Position numbers and translations under genes: made by a program. DNA of 64,000 bases from Streptomyces sp. NRRL WC-3626 (GTDB lineage Bacteria; Actinomycetota; Actinomycetes; Streptomycetales; Streptomycetaceae): assembly GCF_000718785.1 (NCBI RefSeq), contig NZ_JOCA01000023.1:62001-126000 (forward strand), given 5' to 3'. The notes beneath the pieces are model-generated. The model saw only the letters and a list, made by a program, of their open reading frames with translations. It did no database searches and was not told the origin of the DNA. Of this stretch, positions 55,596 through 63,536 are shown piece after piece (positions within the stretch are counted from its first letter, which is position 1; each line of letters begins with the position of its first letter).

Positions 55596-56395
55596 CCGTG
55601 ATCCGGCGCACCCTTCCGGCTCCGGTACGGCACCGGCACTGGCCGCTGTGCCGGCGCTGCTCAGGTATCGCTCTCGACCTGGGCAGCGCCCGCACGCGCG
55701 CGTGGATCGCCGGACGGGGCATGGTCCTCGACGTGCCCACCGTCACCTTCCCGGGCACGGGGGCCATCCACCCCATCCAGCGCGGCACCATCGTCGACAC
55801 CCCGGGTACGGCCCGGATGCTGGAGCGGCTGCTCGGGCACCGGCTGCCCAGGATCGGCCGCCCGCTGGTCGTCGTCACGGCGCCGGTCCTGGACGGCCTC
55901 GCCTTCCGGACCGAGGCCCGCACCGCCGTCGAGATCCTCCGCCCGCGCGCCGTCATGACCGTCCCGGGCGCCCGCGCGGTGGCCCTGGCGGCGGGCGCCG
56001 ACCACATCCGGCCGCTGCTGGTGGTGGACATAGGGGCCCACCTCACCGAGGTGGTGCTGCTCGTGGACGGCGCGGTCACCGACGCCCGCCGCACCGCGCT
56101 GGGCACCGCCGACCTGACCGACGGCACGCCGCCCGGCGACATCACCGCGGCGGTGACCGACATGGTGACCGCGATGCTGCGGCAGGACCGCACCTCGCTC
56201 ACCCGTACCGCCCTGCGCCGGGGCATACTCCTGGCCGGCGGGGGCGCGCTGCGCCCCGACATCACCCGCGACCTGCCCGGCAGCCTCGGCTGCCCGGTCA
56301 CGCAGGTCCCGTCGCCGCACACCGCCGCCGTGCGGGGGGCCGCCGGCCTGCTCGCGTCGGCGCACCACCACCCGTCGGACAGCGGCACCCTCTGA
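55592..56395 (+). CDS. Short MreB-like actin-family protein
   Basis: A 267-residue protein with the actin/HSP70 ATPase core: GIALDLGSARTRAW (phosphate 1), LLVVDIGAHLTEVVLL (phosphate 2) and RGILLAGGGALRPDI (adenosine). It is about 70-80 residues shorter than MreB (around 340) and the segments between the first two motifs are contracted, so filament formation is uncertain. It starts with GTG overlapping the TraR/DksA stop. It is not in a mre-rod cluster, which suggests a specialised role rather than cell-shape control. Confidence 0.8.
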   Translation: MTVIRRTLPAPVRHRHWPLCRRCSGIALDLGSARTRAWIAGRGMVLDVPTVTFPGTGAIHPIQRGTIVDTPGTARMLERLLGHRLPRIGRPLVVVTAPVLDGLAFRTEARTAVEILRPRAVMTVPGARAVALAAGADHIRPLLVVDIGAHLTEVVLLVDGAVTDARRTALGTADLTDGTPPGDITAAVTDMVTAMLRQDRTSLTRTALRRGILLAGGGALRPDITRDLPGSLGCPVTQVPSPHTAAVRGAAGLLASAHHHPSDSGTL

Positions 56396-56481
56396 CCGGC
56401 GCCGCGGTCCGCGGCCACCGGCACCCCCCCACCAGCCCGTTTCACGTACCCAGAAGTCACGTACCCGGAAGGAGCTTTGAC

Positions 56482-57105
56482 GTGGCCGGCGAAATACCTC
56501 CGGCACAGCCACCCCCCGGCCCGCCCGCGCGCCCCCTGTTGTGGCGCTGGCGGCACAATCCCCTGCGCCGGCGCACCGACAGCCTTCACGCCTGGCTGGG
56601 CCTCGGGGTGCTGATCGCCGTACTTGCCCTGGCACCCGTGGCCGCCCTCGTCGCGGCCAAGACCGCCCGCGCCCACTACGAGGACACCGCCCGTCACCAG
56701 AAGCTGACCCGGCATGTGACGACCGCGACCCTCACCCACGACGCGCCCCGCCACCCGGAGCCGGGCTCGGACGAGGAGGAGCACACCCGCTACCCGGCCG
56801 AGGTCCGCGTGGTCACCCGGGACGGGGTGGAACGCCATACCCGCGCGGAGGTGGAGCCCGGACTCGCCGCCGGCAACACCGTCCGTATCTGGATCACGGC
56901 CGACGGCGAGACGACGGATCCGCCGCTGACCCCGAAGGAGATCCGCAGCCGCACCATGGGCTGGGCGCTCCTCGCGGCCATGGGCGTCGCCCTCACCGGC
57001 GCCGCCGCCCACGCCGCGACCGGTCTCGCCGTGCGCCGCCGCAACCTCGACGACTGGGACACGGCCTGGGCGAGGACGGCTCCGCGCTGGACGACACCGA
57101 CCTGA
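56482..57105 (+). CDS. Rv1733c-like membrane protein
   Basis: A 207-residue protein with two transmembrane helices (about residues 38-60, LGLGVLIAVLALAPVAALVAA, and 160-182, WALLAAMGVALTGAAAHAAT) flanking an external beta-rich domain (TRYPAEVRVVTRDGVERHTRAEVEPGL in pieces). This layout matches the Rv1733c family, in mycobacteria a member of the DosR dormancy regulon. Function is unknown. GTG at 56482 has AAGGAG upstream. Its place after the TraR/DksA-MreB-like operon hints at a stress or dormancy setting. Confidence 0.82.
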   Translation: MAGEIPPAQPPPGPPARPLLWRWRHNPLRRRTDSLHAWLGLGVLIAVLALAPVAALVAAKTARAHYEDTARHQKLTRHVTTATLTHDAPRHPEPGSDEEEHTRYPAEVRVVTRDGVERHTRAEVEPGLAAGNTVRIWITADGETTDPPLTPKEIRSRTMGWALLAAMGVALTGAAAHAATGLAVRRRNLDDWDTAWARTAPRWTTPT

Positions 57106-57120
57106 TCCGATAGGGGCCTT

Positions 57121-57277
57121 CGAAAGTTTCGGCGCCTACTCAACGGACTTCGACGACTGCCCGTACATCGGTGATGCCTTCCGCGGCTCAACCGGTTCAG
57201 TGCCCACCCTGAACTGCGAAGACTCCACTTCTACCCGCCCCTTCGATCGAGCGAAGATTTCGAAACATTCACCGAAA
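57121..57277. promoter_or_regulatory. CGAAA-box control elements upstream of the xylanase gene
   Basis: CGAAA-G-TTTCG (57121-57131) is a palindrome. Two further CGAAA words lie at 57261 and 57273, followed by TTGACG as a possible -35 at 57281. CGAAA boxes have been described as negative elements in Streptomyces xylanase promoters, which fits the gene that follows. Confidence 0.55.
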
Positions 57278-57354
57278 CTGTTGACGGTTGACGCGTGCAG
57301 GCCAACACTGTCCGGCATCGAACCCCCCACCGAGCCGTCACAGGAGGCACACCC

Positions 57355-58353
57355 ATGCATGTGCTCGCGCGACCGAAGGGCCGCCGACGCGGCCGCCTGC
57401 TGCCGAGTGTCAGAAGCGTCTGGACCATCGCGCTGGCCGCCGTCAGCGCGCTGCTCCTGACCGCCACCACCGCCACGGCCGCCGTCACCACCAACCAGAC
57501 CGGCACCAACAACGGCTGGTGGTACTCGTTCTGGACCGACTCCCAGGGCACCGTCTCCATGGACCTGGGCTCCGGCGGCAACTACTCCACCCGTTGGAGC
57601 AACACGGGCAACTTCGTGGCCGGCAAGGGCTGGAGCACCGGCGGACGCAAGACCGTCAGCTACTCGGGCAGCTTCAACCCGTCCGGCAACGCGTACCTGA
57701 CGCTCTACGGCTGGACCACCGGCCCGCTCATCGAGTACTACATCGTCGACAACTGGGGCACCTACCGGCCCACCGGCGAGTACAAGGGCACCGTCACCAG
57801 TGACGGCGGCACGTACGACATCTACAAGACGACCCGGTACAACGCCCCGTCCATCGAGGGCACCAGGACCTTCGACCAGTACTGGAGCGTCCGGCAGTCC
57901 AAGCGCACGGGCGGCACCATCACCAGCGGCAACCACTTCGACGCCTGGGCGAGCAAGGGCATGAACCTGGGCAGCCACAACTACATGATCATGGCCACCG
58001 AGGGCTACCAGAGCAGCGGCAGCTCCAACATCACGGTGAGCGAAGGCAGTTCCGGCGGTGGCGGTGGCGGCGGTGGTGGCGGCAACGGCGGCTGCAACGC
58101 GACCCTGTCCGCCGGCGAGAAGTGGGGCGACCGCTACAACCTCAACGTCTCGGTGAGCGGCTCCAGCAACTGGACGGTGACCATGAACGTGCCGTCCCCG
58201 GCGAAGGTCTCCTCGACCTGGAACGCCAGCGCGTCCTACCCCGACAGCCAGACCCTCGTCGCCAAGTCCAACGGCAACGGCAACAACTTCGGCGCGACGA
58301 TCATGGCGAACGGCAACTGGAACTGGCCGACGGTCTCCTGCAGCGCAGGCTGA
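57355..58353 (+). CDS. Endo-1,4-beta-xylanase, GH11 with C-terminal CBM2
   Basis: A 332-residue secreted enzyme that cuts internal beta-1,4 bonds of xylan. A signal peptide of about 43 residues ends in ATA. The GH11 jelly roll (about 44-230) has its two catalytic Glu at 127 ([11 protein letters not shown]) and 216 (ATEGYQSSG). A poly-Gly linker (about 234-246) leads to a family 2 xylan-binding module (247-332) with [20 protein letters not shown] at 57355 follows CAGGAGGC. It is the partner of the downstream deacetylase, 24 bases away. Confidence 0.95.
   Translation: MHVLARPKGRRRGRLLPSVRSVWTIALAAVSALLLTATTATAAVTTNQTGTNNGWWYSFWTDSQGTVSMDLGSGGNYSTRWSNTGNFVAGKGWSTGGRKTVSYSGSFNPSGNAYLTLYGWTTGPLIEYYIVDNWGTYRPTGEYKGTVTSDGGTYDIYKTTRYNAPSIEGTRTFDQYWSVRQSKRTGGTITSGNHFDAWASKGMNLGSHNYMIMATEGYQSSGSSNITVSEGSSGGGGGGGGGGNGGCNATLSAGEKWGDRYNLNVSVSGSSNWTVTMNVPSPAKVSSTWNASASYPDSQTLVAKSNGNGNNFGATIMANGNWNWPTVSCSAG
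58123..58212 (+). repeat. 90-base perfect direct repeat in CBM2 coding DNA (second copy 59143-59232)
   Basis: The stretch encoding the first half of the CBM2 module is identical at 58123-58212 in the xylanase gene and 59143-59232 in the esterase gene, with similarity continuing on both sides. The spacing is 1020 bases. This suggests recent duplication or gene conversion between adjacent genes. Confidence 0.85.
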
Positions 58354-58377
58354 CCCCCACGAGGAGGACCACCGCAG

Positions 58378-59373
58378 ATGACCACCGGAAGAGTCCCCCG
58401 GTCCCTGCTGTCGGGACTGGCCGTCGCCGCGCTGACCCTGGCCGGTACCGCCACCGCCACCCTGGACGCCGCACCGGCACAGGCCGCCGCCTGCAACGGC
58501 TACGTCGGACTCACCTTCGACGACGGCCCGTCCACCGGCACCACCATGAACCTGCTCAACGCGCTGAAGCAGAACGGGCTGCGGGCCACGATGTTCAACC
58601 AGGGCCAGTACGCCGCCGCCAACCCCTCACTGGTCAGGGCCCAGGTCGACGCGGGCATGTGGGTCGCCAACCACAGCTACACCCACCCCCACATGACCCA
58701 GCTGAGCCAGTCCCAGATGGACTCCGAGATCGCCCGCACCCAGCAGGCGATCGCGGGCGCCGGCGGCGGCACACCGAAGTTGTTCCGTCCGCCGTACGGC
58801 GAGACCAACTCGACGCTGCGCGCGGTCGAGGCGAAGTACGGCCTGACCGAGATCATCTGGGACGTCGACTCGCAGGACTGGAACAACGCGAGTACCGACG
58901 CCATCGTGCAGGCCGCCTCCCGGCTCACAAGCGGCCAGGTGATCCTGATGCACGACTGGCCGGCCAACACCATCGCCGCGATCCCGCGCATCGCGCAGAA
59001 CCTGGCCTCCCGGGGCCTGTGCGCGGGCATGATCTCCCCGCAGACCGGCCGCGCCGTCGCCCCCGACGGTTCCGGCGGCGGGGGAGGGGGCGGTGGCGGC
59101 GACACCGGAAGCTGCACCGCGACGCTGTCCGCCGGCAACCGGTGGGGCGACCGCTACAACCTCAACGTCTCGGTGAGCGGCTCCAGCAACTGGACGGTGA
59201 CCATGAACGTGCCGTCCCCGGCGAAGGTCTCCACGACCTGGAACGTCAGCACCTCGTACCCCAACAGTCAGACCCTCGTCGCCAAGCCCAACGGCAGCGG
59301 CGACAACTGGGGGGTGACGATCATGGCCAACGGCAACTGGAACTGGCCGACCGTCTCCTGCAGCACCGGCTGA
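58378..59373 (+). CDS. axeA: CE4 polysaccharide deacetylase (acetylxylan esterase) with C-terminal CBM2
   Basis: A 331-residue secreted NodB-fold deacetylase. The signal peptide ends APAQA (about residue 36). Metal and catalytic residues are Asp48/Asp49 in LTFDDGPS, His99 and His103 in NHSYTHPH, Arg137 in RPPYGE, and His in ILMHDWPA. A Gly-rich linker leads to a CBM2 nearly identical to that of the xylanase. Pairing of a GH11 xylanase with a CE4 acetylxylan esterase matches the known xlnB-axeA arrangement of Streptomyces, where removal of acetyl groups aids xylan cutting. Confidence 0.93.
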   Translation: MTTGRVPRSLLSGLAVAALTLAGTATATLDAAPAQAAACNGYVGLTFDDGPSTGTTMNLLNALKQNGLRATMFNQGQYAAANPSLVRAQVDAGMWVANHSYTHPHMTQLSQSQMDSEIARTQQAIAGAGGGTPKLFRPPYGETNSTLRAVEAKYGLTEIIWDVDSQDWNNASTDAIVQAASRLTSGQVILMHDWPANTIAAIPRIAQNLASRGLCAGMISPQTGRAVAPDGSGGGGGGGGGDTGSCTATLSAGNRWGDRYNLNVSVSGSSNWTVTMNVPSPAKVSTTWNVSTSYPNSQTLVAKPNGSGDNWGVTIMANGNWNWPTVSCSTG

Positions 59374-59413
59374 ACCCGTGGCGGGCCGCGGCGCGTTGTG
59401 CGCCGCGGCCCGT

Positions 59414-60055
59414 TCACAGATGTTCGCGGAACCAGCCGGCGGCGAGCTCGGCGACCTGCTCCAGCGCGCCGGGCTCGGAGAAGAGATGGGTCGCGCCGGG
59501 CACCACACGGACCTCGTGCGCCGTGGACAGCCGGCCGGCGGCCTCCCGGTTGAGGCCGAGCACCGTGTCGTCGGCACCGCCCACGACGAGCAGCACCGGA
59601 CATGACACCAGGGCGAGCGCGTCGCCCGCCAGGTCGGGGCGACCGCCCCGCGACACGACCGCCGACACCCTTTCCGGCCGCTCGGTGGCCGCCACCAGCG
59701 CCGCCGCCGCACCCGTACTGGCCCCGAACAGCCCCACCGGCAGATCCGCACCGTCCGGCCGCTGCTCCAGCCAGTCGACGGCATGCGCCAGCCGCCGGGC
59801 GAGCAGCCCGATGTCGAAGCGGTGCCGTCCCGTCGCGTCGTCCTCCCGCTCCTCCTCCGCCGTCAGCAGATCCAGCAGCAGCGTGCCGAACCCCGCGTCC
59901 CGCAGCGCGGCGGCGACCGCCCGGTTGCGCGGGCTGAGCCGTGAGCTGCCGCTGCCGTGCGCGAACAGCACGGTTCCGCGCGCTCCGGCCGGGATCACGA
60001 GATCGCCCGACAGCCCCGCCGCATCCGAGGGGACCGTCACGGATTCGGAGACCAC
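59414..60055 (-). CDS. Alpha/beta hydrolase (dienelactone hydrolase-like)
   Basis: A 213-residue alpha/beta hydrolase. The nucleophile elbow is LFGASTGAAAAL (Ser at about 112), an acid residue lies in VVGGADDTVLGLN, and the His in VPGATHLFSEPGALEQV. The pattern matches Streptomyces DLH-like proteins often fused to or beside phosphoribosyltransferases. The substrate is unknown. The start is GTG at 60055, overlapping the 3' end of the upstream DUF2267 gene by 19 bases, so the two are coupled. Confidence 0.85.
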   Translation of the reverse strand: MVSESVTVPSDAAGLSGDLVIPAGARGTVLFAHGSGSSRLSPRNRAVAAALRDAGFGTLLLDLLTAEEEREDDATGRHRFDIGLLARRLAHAVDWLEQRPDGADLPVGLFGASTGAAAALVAATERPERVSAVVSRGGRPDLAGDALALVSCPVLLVVGGADDTVLGLNREAAGRLSTAHEVRVVPGATHLFSEPGALEQVAELAAGWFREHL

Positions 60056-60456
60056 GTGGTGTCCTCGACGGCACGGGCGGCGGGCAGCAGACCGCCGATG
60101 TCCTTGGGCAGCGCCGCGACCACCTTCTCCGTCAGCTCCGGAGCGAGCGCCGCGTCGAGCACCTCCAGTACGGCGGCGGCCTCCCGTACGGCACCGTCCT
60201 CGTCCGTCCGCGCGCGCCCGGCGATCCGTCCGGCGAACGTGGTCAGGCCGAAGCGCTCGCCCGAGGAGGAGTCCTTGGCCTCCCTCATGGGCGCGGCCAG
60301 AGTGGGCGGCAACTGGGCCGCCACATGCTCCGCCAGTCCGCCCGGCAGCCGCTCGGCCAGCGTGCTCAGCACCGCCCGGGTCGCTTGCTCGGACGTACCG
60401 CGATCCGGAAGCCGCGTAAGAGCCTGCACTTTCCCGATGAACTCGTCATGGTGCAT
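60037..60456 (-). CDS. DUF2267 domain protein
   Basis: A 139-residue helical protein of the DUF2267 family: MHHDEFIGKVQALTRLPDRGTSEQATRAVLSTLAERLPGGLAEHVAAQLPP in pieces at the N-terminus, with a second similar repeat from about residue 65 (FAGRIAGRARTDEDGAVREAAAVLEVL). Function is unknown; it is common in actinobacterial stress loci. It is co-transcribed with the alpha/beta hydrolase. Confidence 0.85.
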   Translation of the reverse strand: MHHDEFIGKVQALTRLPDRGTSEQATRAVLSTLAERLPGGLAEHVAAQLPPTLAAPMREAKDSSSGERFGLTTFAGRIAGRARTDEDGAVREAAAVLEVLDAALAPELTEKVVAALPKDIGGLLPAARAVEDTTWSPNP

Positions 60457-60770
60457 ATGAGGCCCCGTCCTCCCTCACGATGCGATCACGTCTCCACCGA
60501 GTACCCCACCGAACCCACTTTCAGCCCGCCCAACGAATGAGTCCGAGGCCCGGGGGGCAAACGCCTGGGACGGGGAGTGACGGCGTGGGCGCGGGGCCGG
60601 GCCGTCGGTGGGGCGCCCCGGGGCGGGGTGGGCCGGGAGGCGGTCCGGCAGGGGGTCCGGGGGCGAAGCCCCCCGGGGACGGGAACGGGAAAGGGCGGCG
60701 GGGGCGAAACAACAACGGCGAACCCGACGTACCGAAACCGCCCACAGCGGACGACCCGACAGTCCCCCCG
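60457..60770. repeat. Intergenic region with REP-like repeat, copy C
   Basis: This 314-base gap has no gene. ACGGGAAAGGGCGGCGGGGG at 60685-60704 (continuing CGA to 60707) is the reverse complement of the outer arm of the element at 30532, with one difference. The neighbouring GGGGTCCGGGGGCGAAGCCCCCCGGGGAC at 60653-60681 read in parts forms a hairpin. The remainder is low-complexity GC-rich sequence. Confidence 0.7.
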
Positions 60771-61784
60771 CTAGGAAGACTCCCGCACCACCAACTCCGT
60801 AGGCAACGTCCGCTGCTGCCGAGGCGCGCCCTCCTGGGTGATCCCGGTGAGAATCCGGGCCATGGTCCGCCCGATCTCCTCCACCGGCTGCCGCACGGTC
60901 GTCAGCGGCGGCGCCGTGTGCCGCGCGAGGATGGAATCCTCGTACCCCACGACGGCGACATCCTCCGGCACCCGCAACCGCCGCCGGCGCAATTCGGCCA
61001 GCGCCCCCACCGCCATGAGGTCGGACGCGGCGAACACCGCGTCCAGATCCGGCGCGCGTTCAAGTAGCGAACGCATCGCCCGGCACGCACCCTCCTCCGT
61101 GAAGTCCCCCTCTTCGACCAGCAGTTCGTCCGCCGCCACCCCTGCCTCCCGGTGCGCGGTGCGCCACCCGGCGAGCCGGCTGCGGCCGACGTCCATGTCC
61201 AGCGGACCGGTGATCGTGGCGATCCGGGTCCGGCCGCGGTGCAGCAGATGCCGTACCGCGGCGGTCGCACCGCCCGCGTTGTCGGAGTTCACGTAGCTCA
61301 GCCGCTCGCCCGCATCGCGGCGGCCGGCCAGCACGGTCGGCAGGCCCATCTCCTCCAGCATGCCCGGCAGCCGGTCGTCGGCGTGCACGGAGACCAGCAG
61401 CACACCGTCCACCCGGTGCGTCGCCACGGTCTCCGTGAGCTGGTCCCGTTCCGCCTGGTCACGGACGAGCATCAGCTGCAGCTGGGTCCGGCTCTCCGCG
61501 AGCGCGCCGGAGACACCGCGGATCAGCGCGGCGAAGAACGGTTCCGAACCGAGCCGGCTCTCCGACTCGGGGATCACCAGGGCCACCGCGTTGGTGCGGT
61601 TGGTCACCAGACCGCGGGCGACCGAGTTGGGAACGTAGTTCAACTCCTTGATCGCGGCCAGCACCCGCTCACGGGCGTCGTCGCTGACGAGATCCGAGCC
61701 GTTGACGACGCGGGAGACCGTGGTGCGGCCCACGCCGGCGCGGGCGGCGACCGTTTTGATGGTCGGACGGCGGTTGCCGCTCAT
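60771..61784 (-). CDS. LacI family regulator of the adjacent sugar ABC transporter
   Basis: A 337-residue repressor. The helix-turn-helix IKTVAARAGVGRTTVSRVVNG is at residues 9-29, the hinge helix follows at VPNSVARGL, and the effector domain has LPTVLAGRR, YVNSDNAGGATAAVRHLL and DAVFAASDLMAVGAL. It is divergent from the binding-protein gene and should repress it until a sugar binds. Context (xylanase and acetylxylan esterase upstream) suggests a xylo- or cello-oligosaccharide. ATG at 61784 matches the family start; the longer frame adds unrelated residues. Confidence 0.93.
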   Translation of the reverse strand: MSGNRRPTIKTVAARAGVGRTTVSRVVNGSDLVSDDARERVLAAIKELNYVPNSVARGLVTNRTNAVALVIPESESRLGSEPFFAALIRGVSGALAESRTQLQLMLVRDQAERDQLTETVATHRVDGVLLVSVHADDRLPGMLEEMGLPTVLAGRRDAGERLSYVNSDNAGGATAAVRHLLHRGRTRIATITGPLDMDVGRSRLAGWRTAHREAGVAADELLVEEGDFTEEGACRAMRSLLERAPDLDAVFAASDLMAVGALAELRRRRLRVPEDVAVVGYEDSILARHTAPPLTTVRQPVEEIGRTMARILTGITQEGAPRQQRTLPTELVVRESS

Positions 61785-61975
61785 GTGCTCCCCCCTGTGC
61801 GGCCGCGGCGACGATGTCCGCCGCGGAGTTGACCTGCGGCAATTCTTGCAGACGCGGTCGCCGGCACAGCACCCCCCGGCGGCGGGACGAGGCACACGTA
61901 GCCGGATCCGAGGCGACGAGTTGGTTTCAAGTTATTGACAGACCTATCCGCCAGCCATGAGTCTTCGTTGCGCGG

Positions 61976-62011
61976 TGGGAACGTGCCCACCCCGAAATGG
62001 GCACGTTCCCA
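61976..62011. promoter_or_regulatory. Twin LacI-type operators
   Basis: TGGGAACGTGCCCA (61976-61989) and its exact reverse complement TGGGCACGTTCCCA (61998-62011) are separated by 8 bases. Each fits TGGG-N-CG-N-CCCA palindromes used by CebR-type LacI repressors in Streptomyces. They lie in the 302-base gap between the divergent LacI and binding-protein genes; the rest of that gap has no recognisable gene. A TTGACA at 61935 could be a -35. Confidence 0.75.
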
Positions 62012-62086
62012 TCCCTGTCAGAGCCGCTGTAGTCATCGCAGAACTCGTCACTCCGGTGTGTCAGCGCCGTCGCTAGGAGGAGATCC

Positions 62087-63394
62087 ATGGGCACTTACGG
62101 TTCGTTGCGCAGGAAGGCGGTCGCGACAGTCGCGGCCGCCGGCGCGCTGGCACTGGTCGTCGGCTGCAGCGGCGGTGACGACTCGGCCACCGGCGGTGGC
62201 AAGAAGGACGGCAAGGTCACCATCACCATGGGCCTGTACGGCGTCATGGGCCTGAAGGAGACGGGCCTCCTGGAGCAGTACGAGAAGGAGAACCCGAATG
62301 TCGAGATCAAGGCCGACATCGCCGGTGACGAGCAGACGTACTACACCGCGCTGCAGACCCACCTCGCCGCCGGCAACGGTCTGAAGGACATCCAGGGCAT
62401 CGAGATCGGCCGGGCCAAGGAGATCACCGAGACCCAGGCGGACAAGTTCGCCGACTTCGCCGACATGGCCGGCACCGACCACTTCCTGCCCTGGAAGGAG
62501 TCCCAGATCAGCACCGCGGACGGCAAGGTGCTCGGTCTGGGCACCGACATCGGCCCCATGGCGGTCTGTTACCGCAAGGACTACTTCGAGCAGGCCGGCC
62601 TGCCCACCGACCGTGAGGAGGTGGGCAAGCTCTGGGAGGGCGACTGGAGCAAGTACGTCGAGGTCGGCCGCACCTTCAAGAAGGACTTCAAGGGCGACAA
62701 GGTCGCGTTCACCGACTCGGCCAGCGGTCTGTTCAACGCCATGGTCTACGGCTACCCCGAGCAGTACTACGACGAGAAGGGGGAGCTGATCTACGACAAG
62801 AACCCGGCCGTGAAGGAGGCCTGGGGCCTGGCCTCGGACGCCGCCGAGGACGGGCTGACCGCCAAGCTCCGCCAGTTCCAGCCGGGTTGGGACCCCGGTC
62901 TGGCCAACGGCACCTTCGCGACCGCCGTCTGCCCGGCCTGGATGCTCAGCCACATCAGCGAGAAGGCCGGTGACGCCAACAAGGGCAAGTGGGACGTGGC
63001 CCGGGCACCCAAGGGCGCCAACTGGGGCGGCTCCTTCCTCGGTGTCGTCGAGCAGAGCCCGGTGAAGGAGGAGGCCAAGAAGCTCGTCGCCTGGCTGACC
63101 GCGCCGGAACAGCAGGCCCACATCTTCAAGGAGATCGGCAACATCCCGTCCTCCAAGGAGGCGTTGGAGAACCCGGATGTGAAGAACGCCACGTCGGAGT
63201 ACTTCGACAACGCCCCGATCGGCCAGATCTTCGGTGCCGCCGCGCAGGAGATCCCGGACAAGCAGGTCCTCGGCCGCAAGGACGGCACGATCAAGGACAC
63301 CTTCTCCCAGGGCCTGGCCCTGGTCGAGCAGGGCACCGCGCGTGACAAGGCGTGGAAGACCACCACGGAGCGCATCGAGAAGGCCGTCGGCTGA
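62087..63394 (+). CDS. Extracellular solute-binding lipoprotein of a carbohydrate ABC transporter (family 1)
   Basis: A 435-residue MalE-type binding protein. The signal peptide ends in the lipobox LALVVGC (Cys27), followed by a Gly/Lys linker. The fold shows ITMGLYGVMGLKETGLLEQYEKEN (pieces), FLPWKESQISTADGKVLGL and FATAVCPAWMLSHISEK. It captures an oligosaccharide outside the membrane. Homologues include CebE, BxlE and NgcE; the xylanolytic neighbours favour xylobiose but this is inference. AGGAGG lies at good spacing before the ATG. Confidence 0.92.
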   Translation: MGTYGSLRRKAVATVAAAGALALVVGCSGGDDSATGGGKKDGKVTITMGLYGVMGLKETGLLEQYEKENPNVEIKADIAGDEQTYYTALQTHLAAGNGLKDIQGIEIGRAKEITETQADKFADFADMAGTDHFLPWKESQISTADGKVLGLGTDIGPMAVCYRKDYFEQAGLPTDREEVGKLWEGDWSKYVEVGRTFKKDFKGDKVAFTDSASGLFNAMVYGYPEQYYDEKGELIYDKNPAVKEAWGLASDAAEDGLTAKLRQFQPGWDPGLANGTFATAVCPAWMLSHISEKAGDANKGKWDVARAPKGANWGGSFLGVVEQSPVKEEAKKLVAWLTAPEQQAHIFKEIGNIPSSKEALENPDVKNATSEYFDNAPIGQIFGAAAQEIPDKQVLGRKDGTIKDTFSQGLALVEQGTARDKAWKTTTERIEKAVG

Positions 63395-63430
63395 CCCGAC
63401 GTCTCTCCCGCGGCCACCCCGGCCCGCCGG

Positions 63431-63477
63431 GCCCTGTCACCGGACTCCCGCCTGCCACGCGAGTCCGGTGACGGGGC
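63431..63477 (+). terminator. Intercistronic hairpin between binding protein and permease
   Basis: A 17-base stem (63431-63447 with 63461-63477, one G-U pair) with a 13-base loop lies between the two genes. It may partly stop transcription or stabilise the upstream mRNA, so that more binding protein than permease is made. Confidence 0.7.
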
Positions 63478-63536
63478 AGCACGCCGACGGGCCCGGGGCC
63501 CGGCTCACACATCCGTATCCAGGAAGGAAAAGTCCG

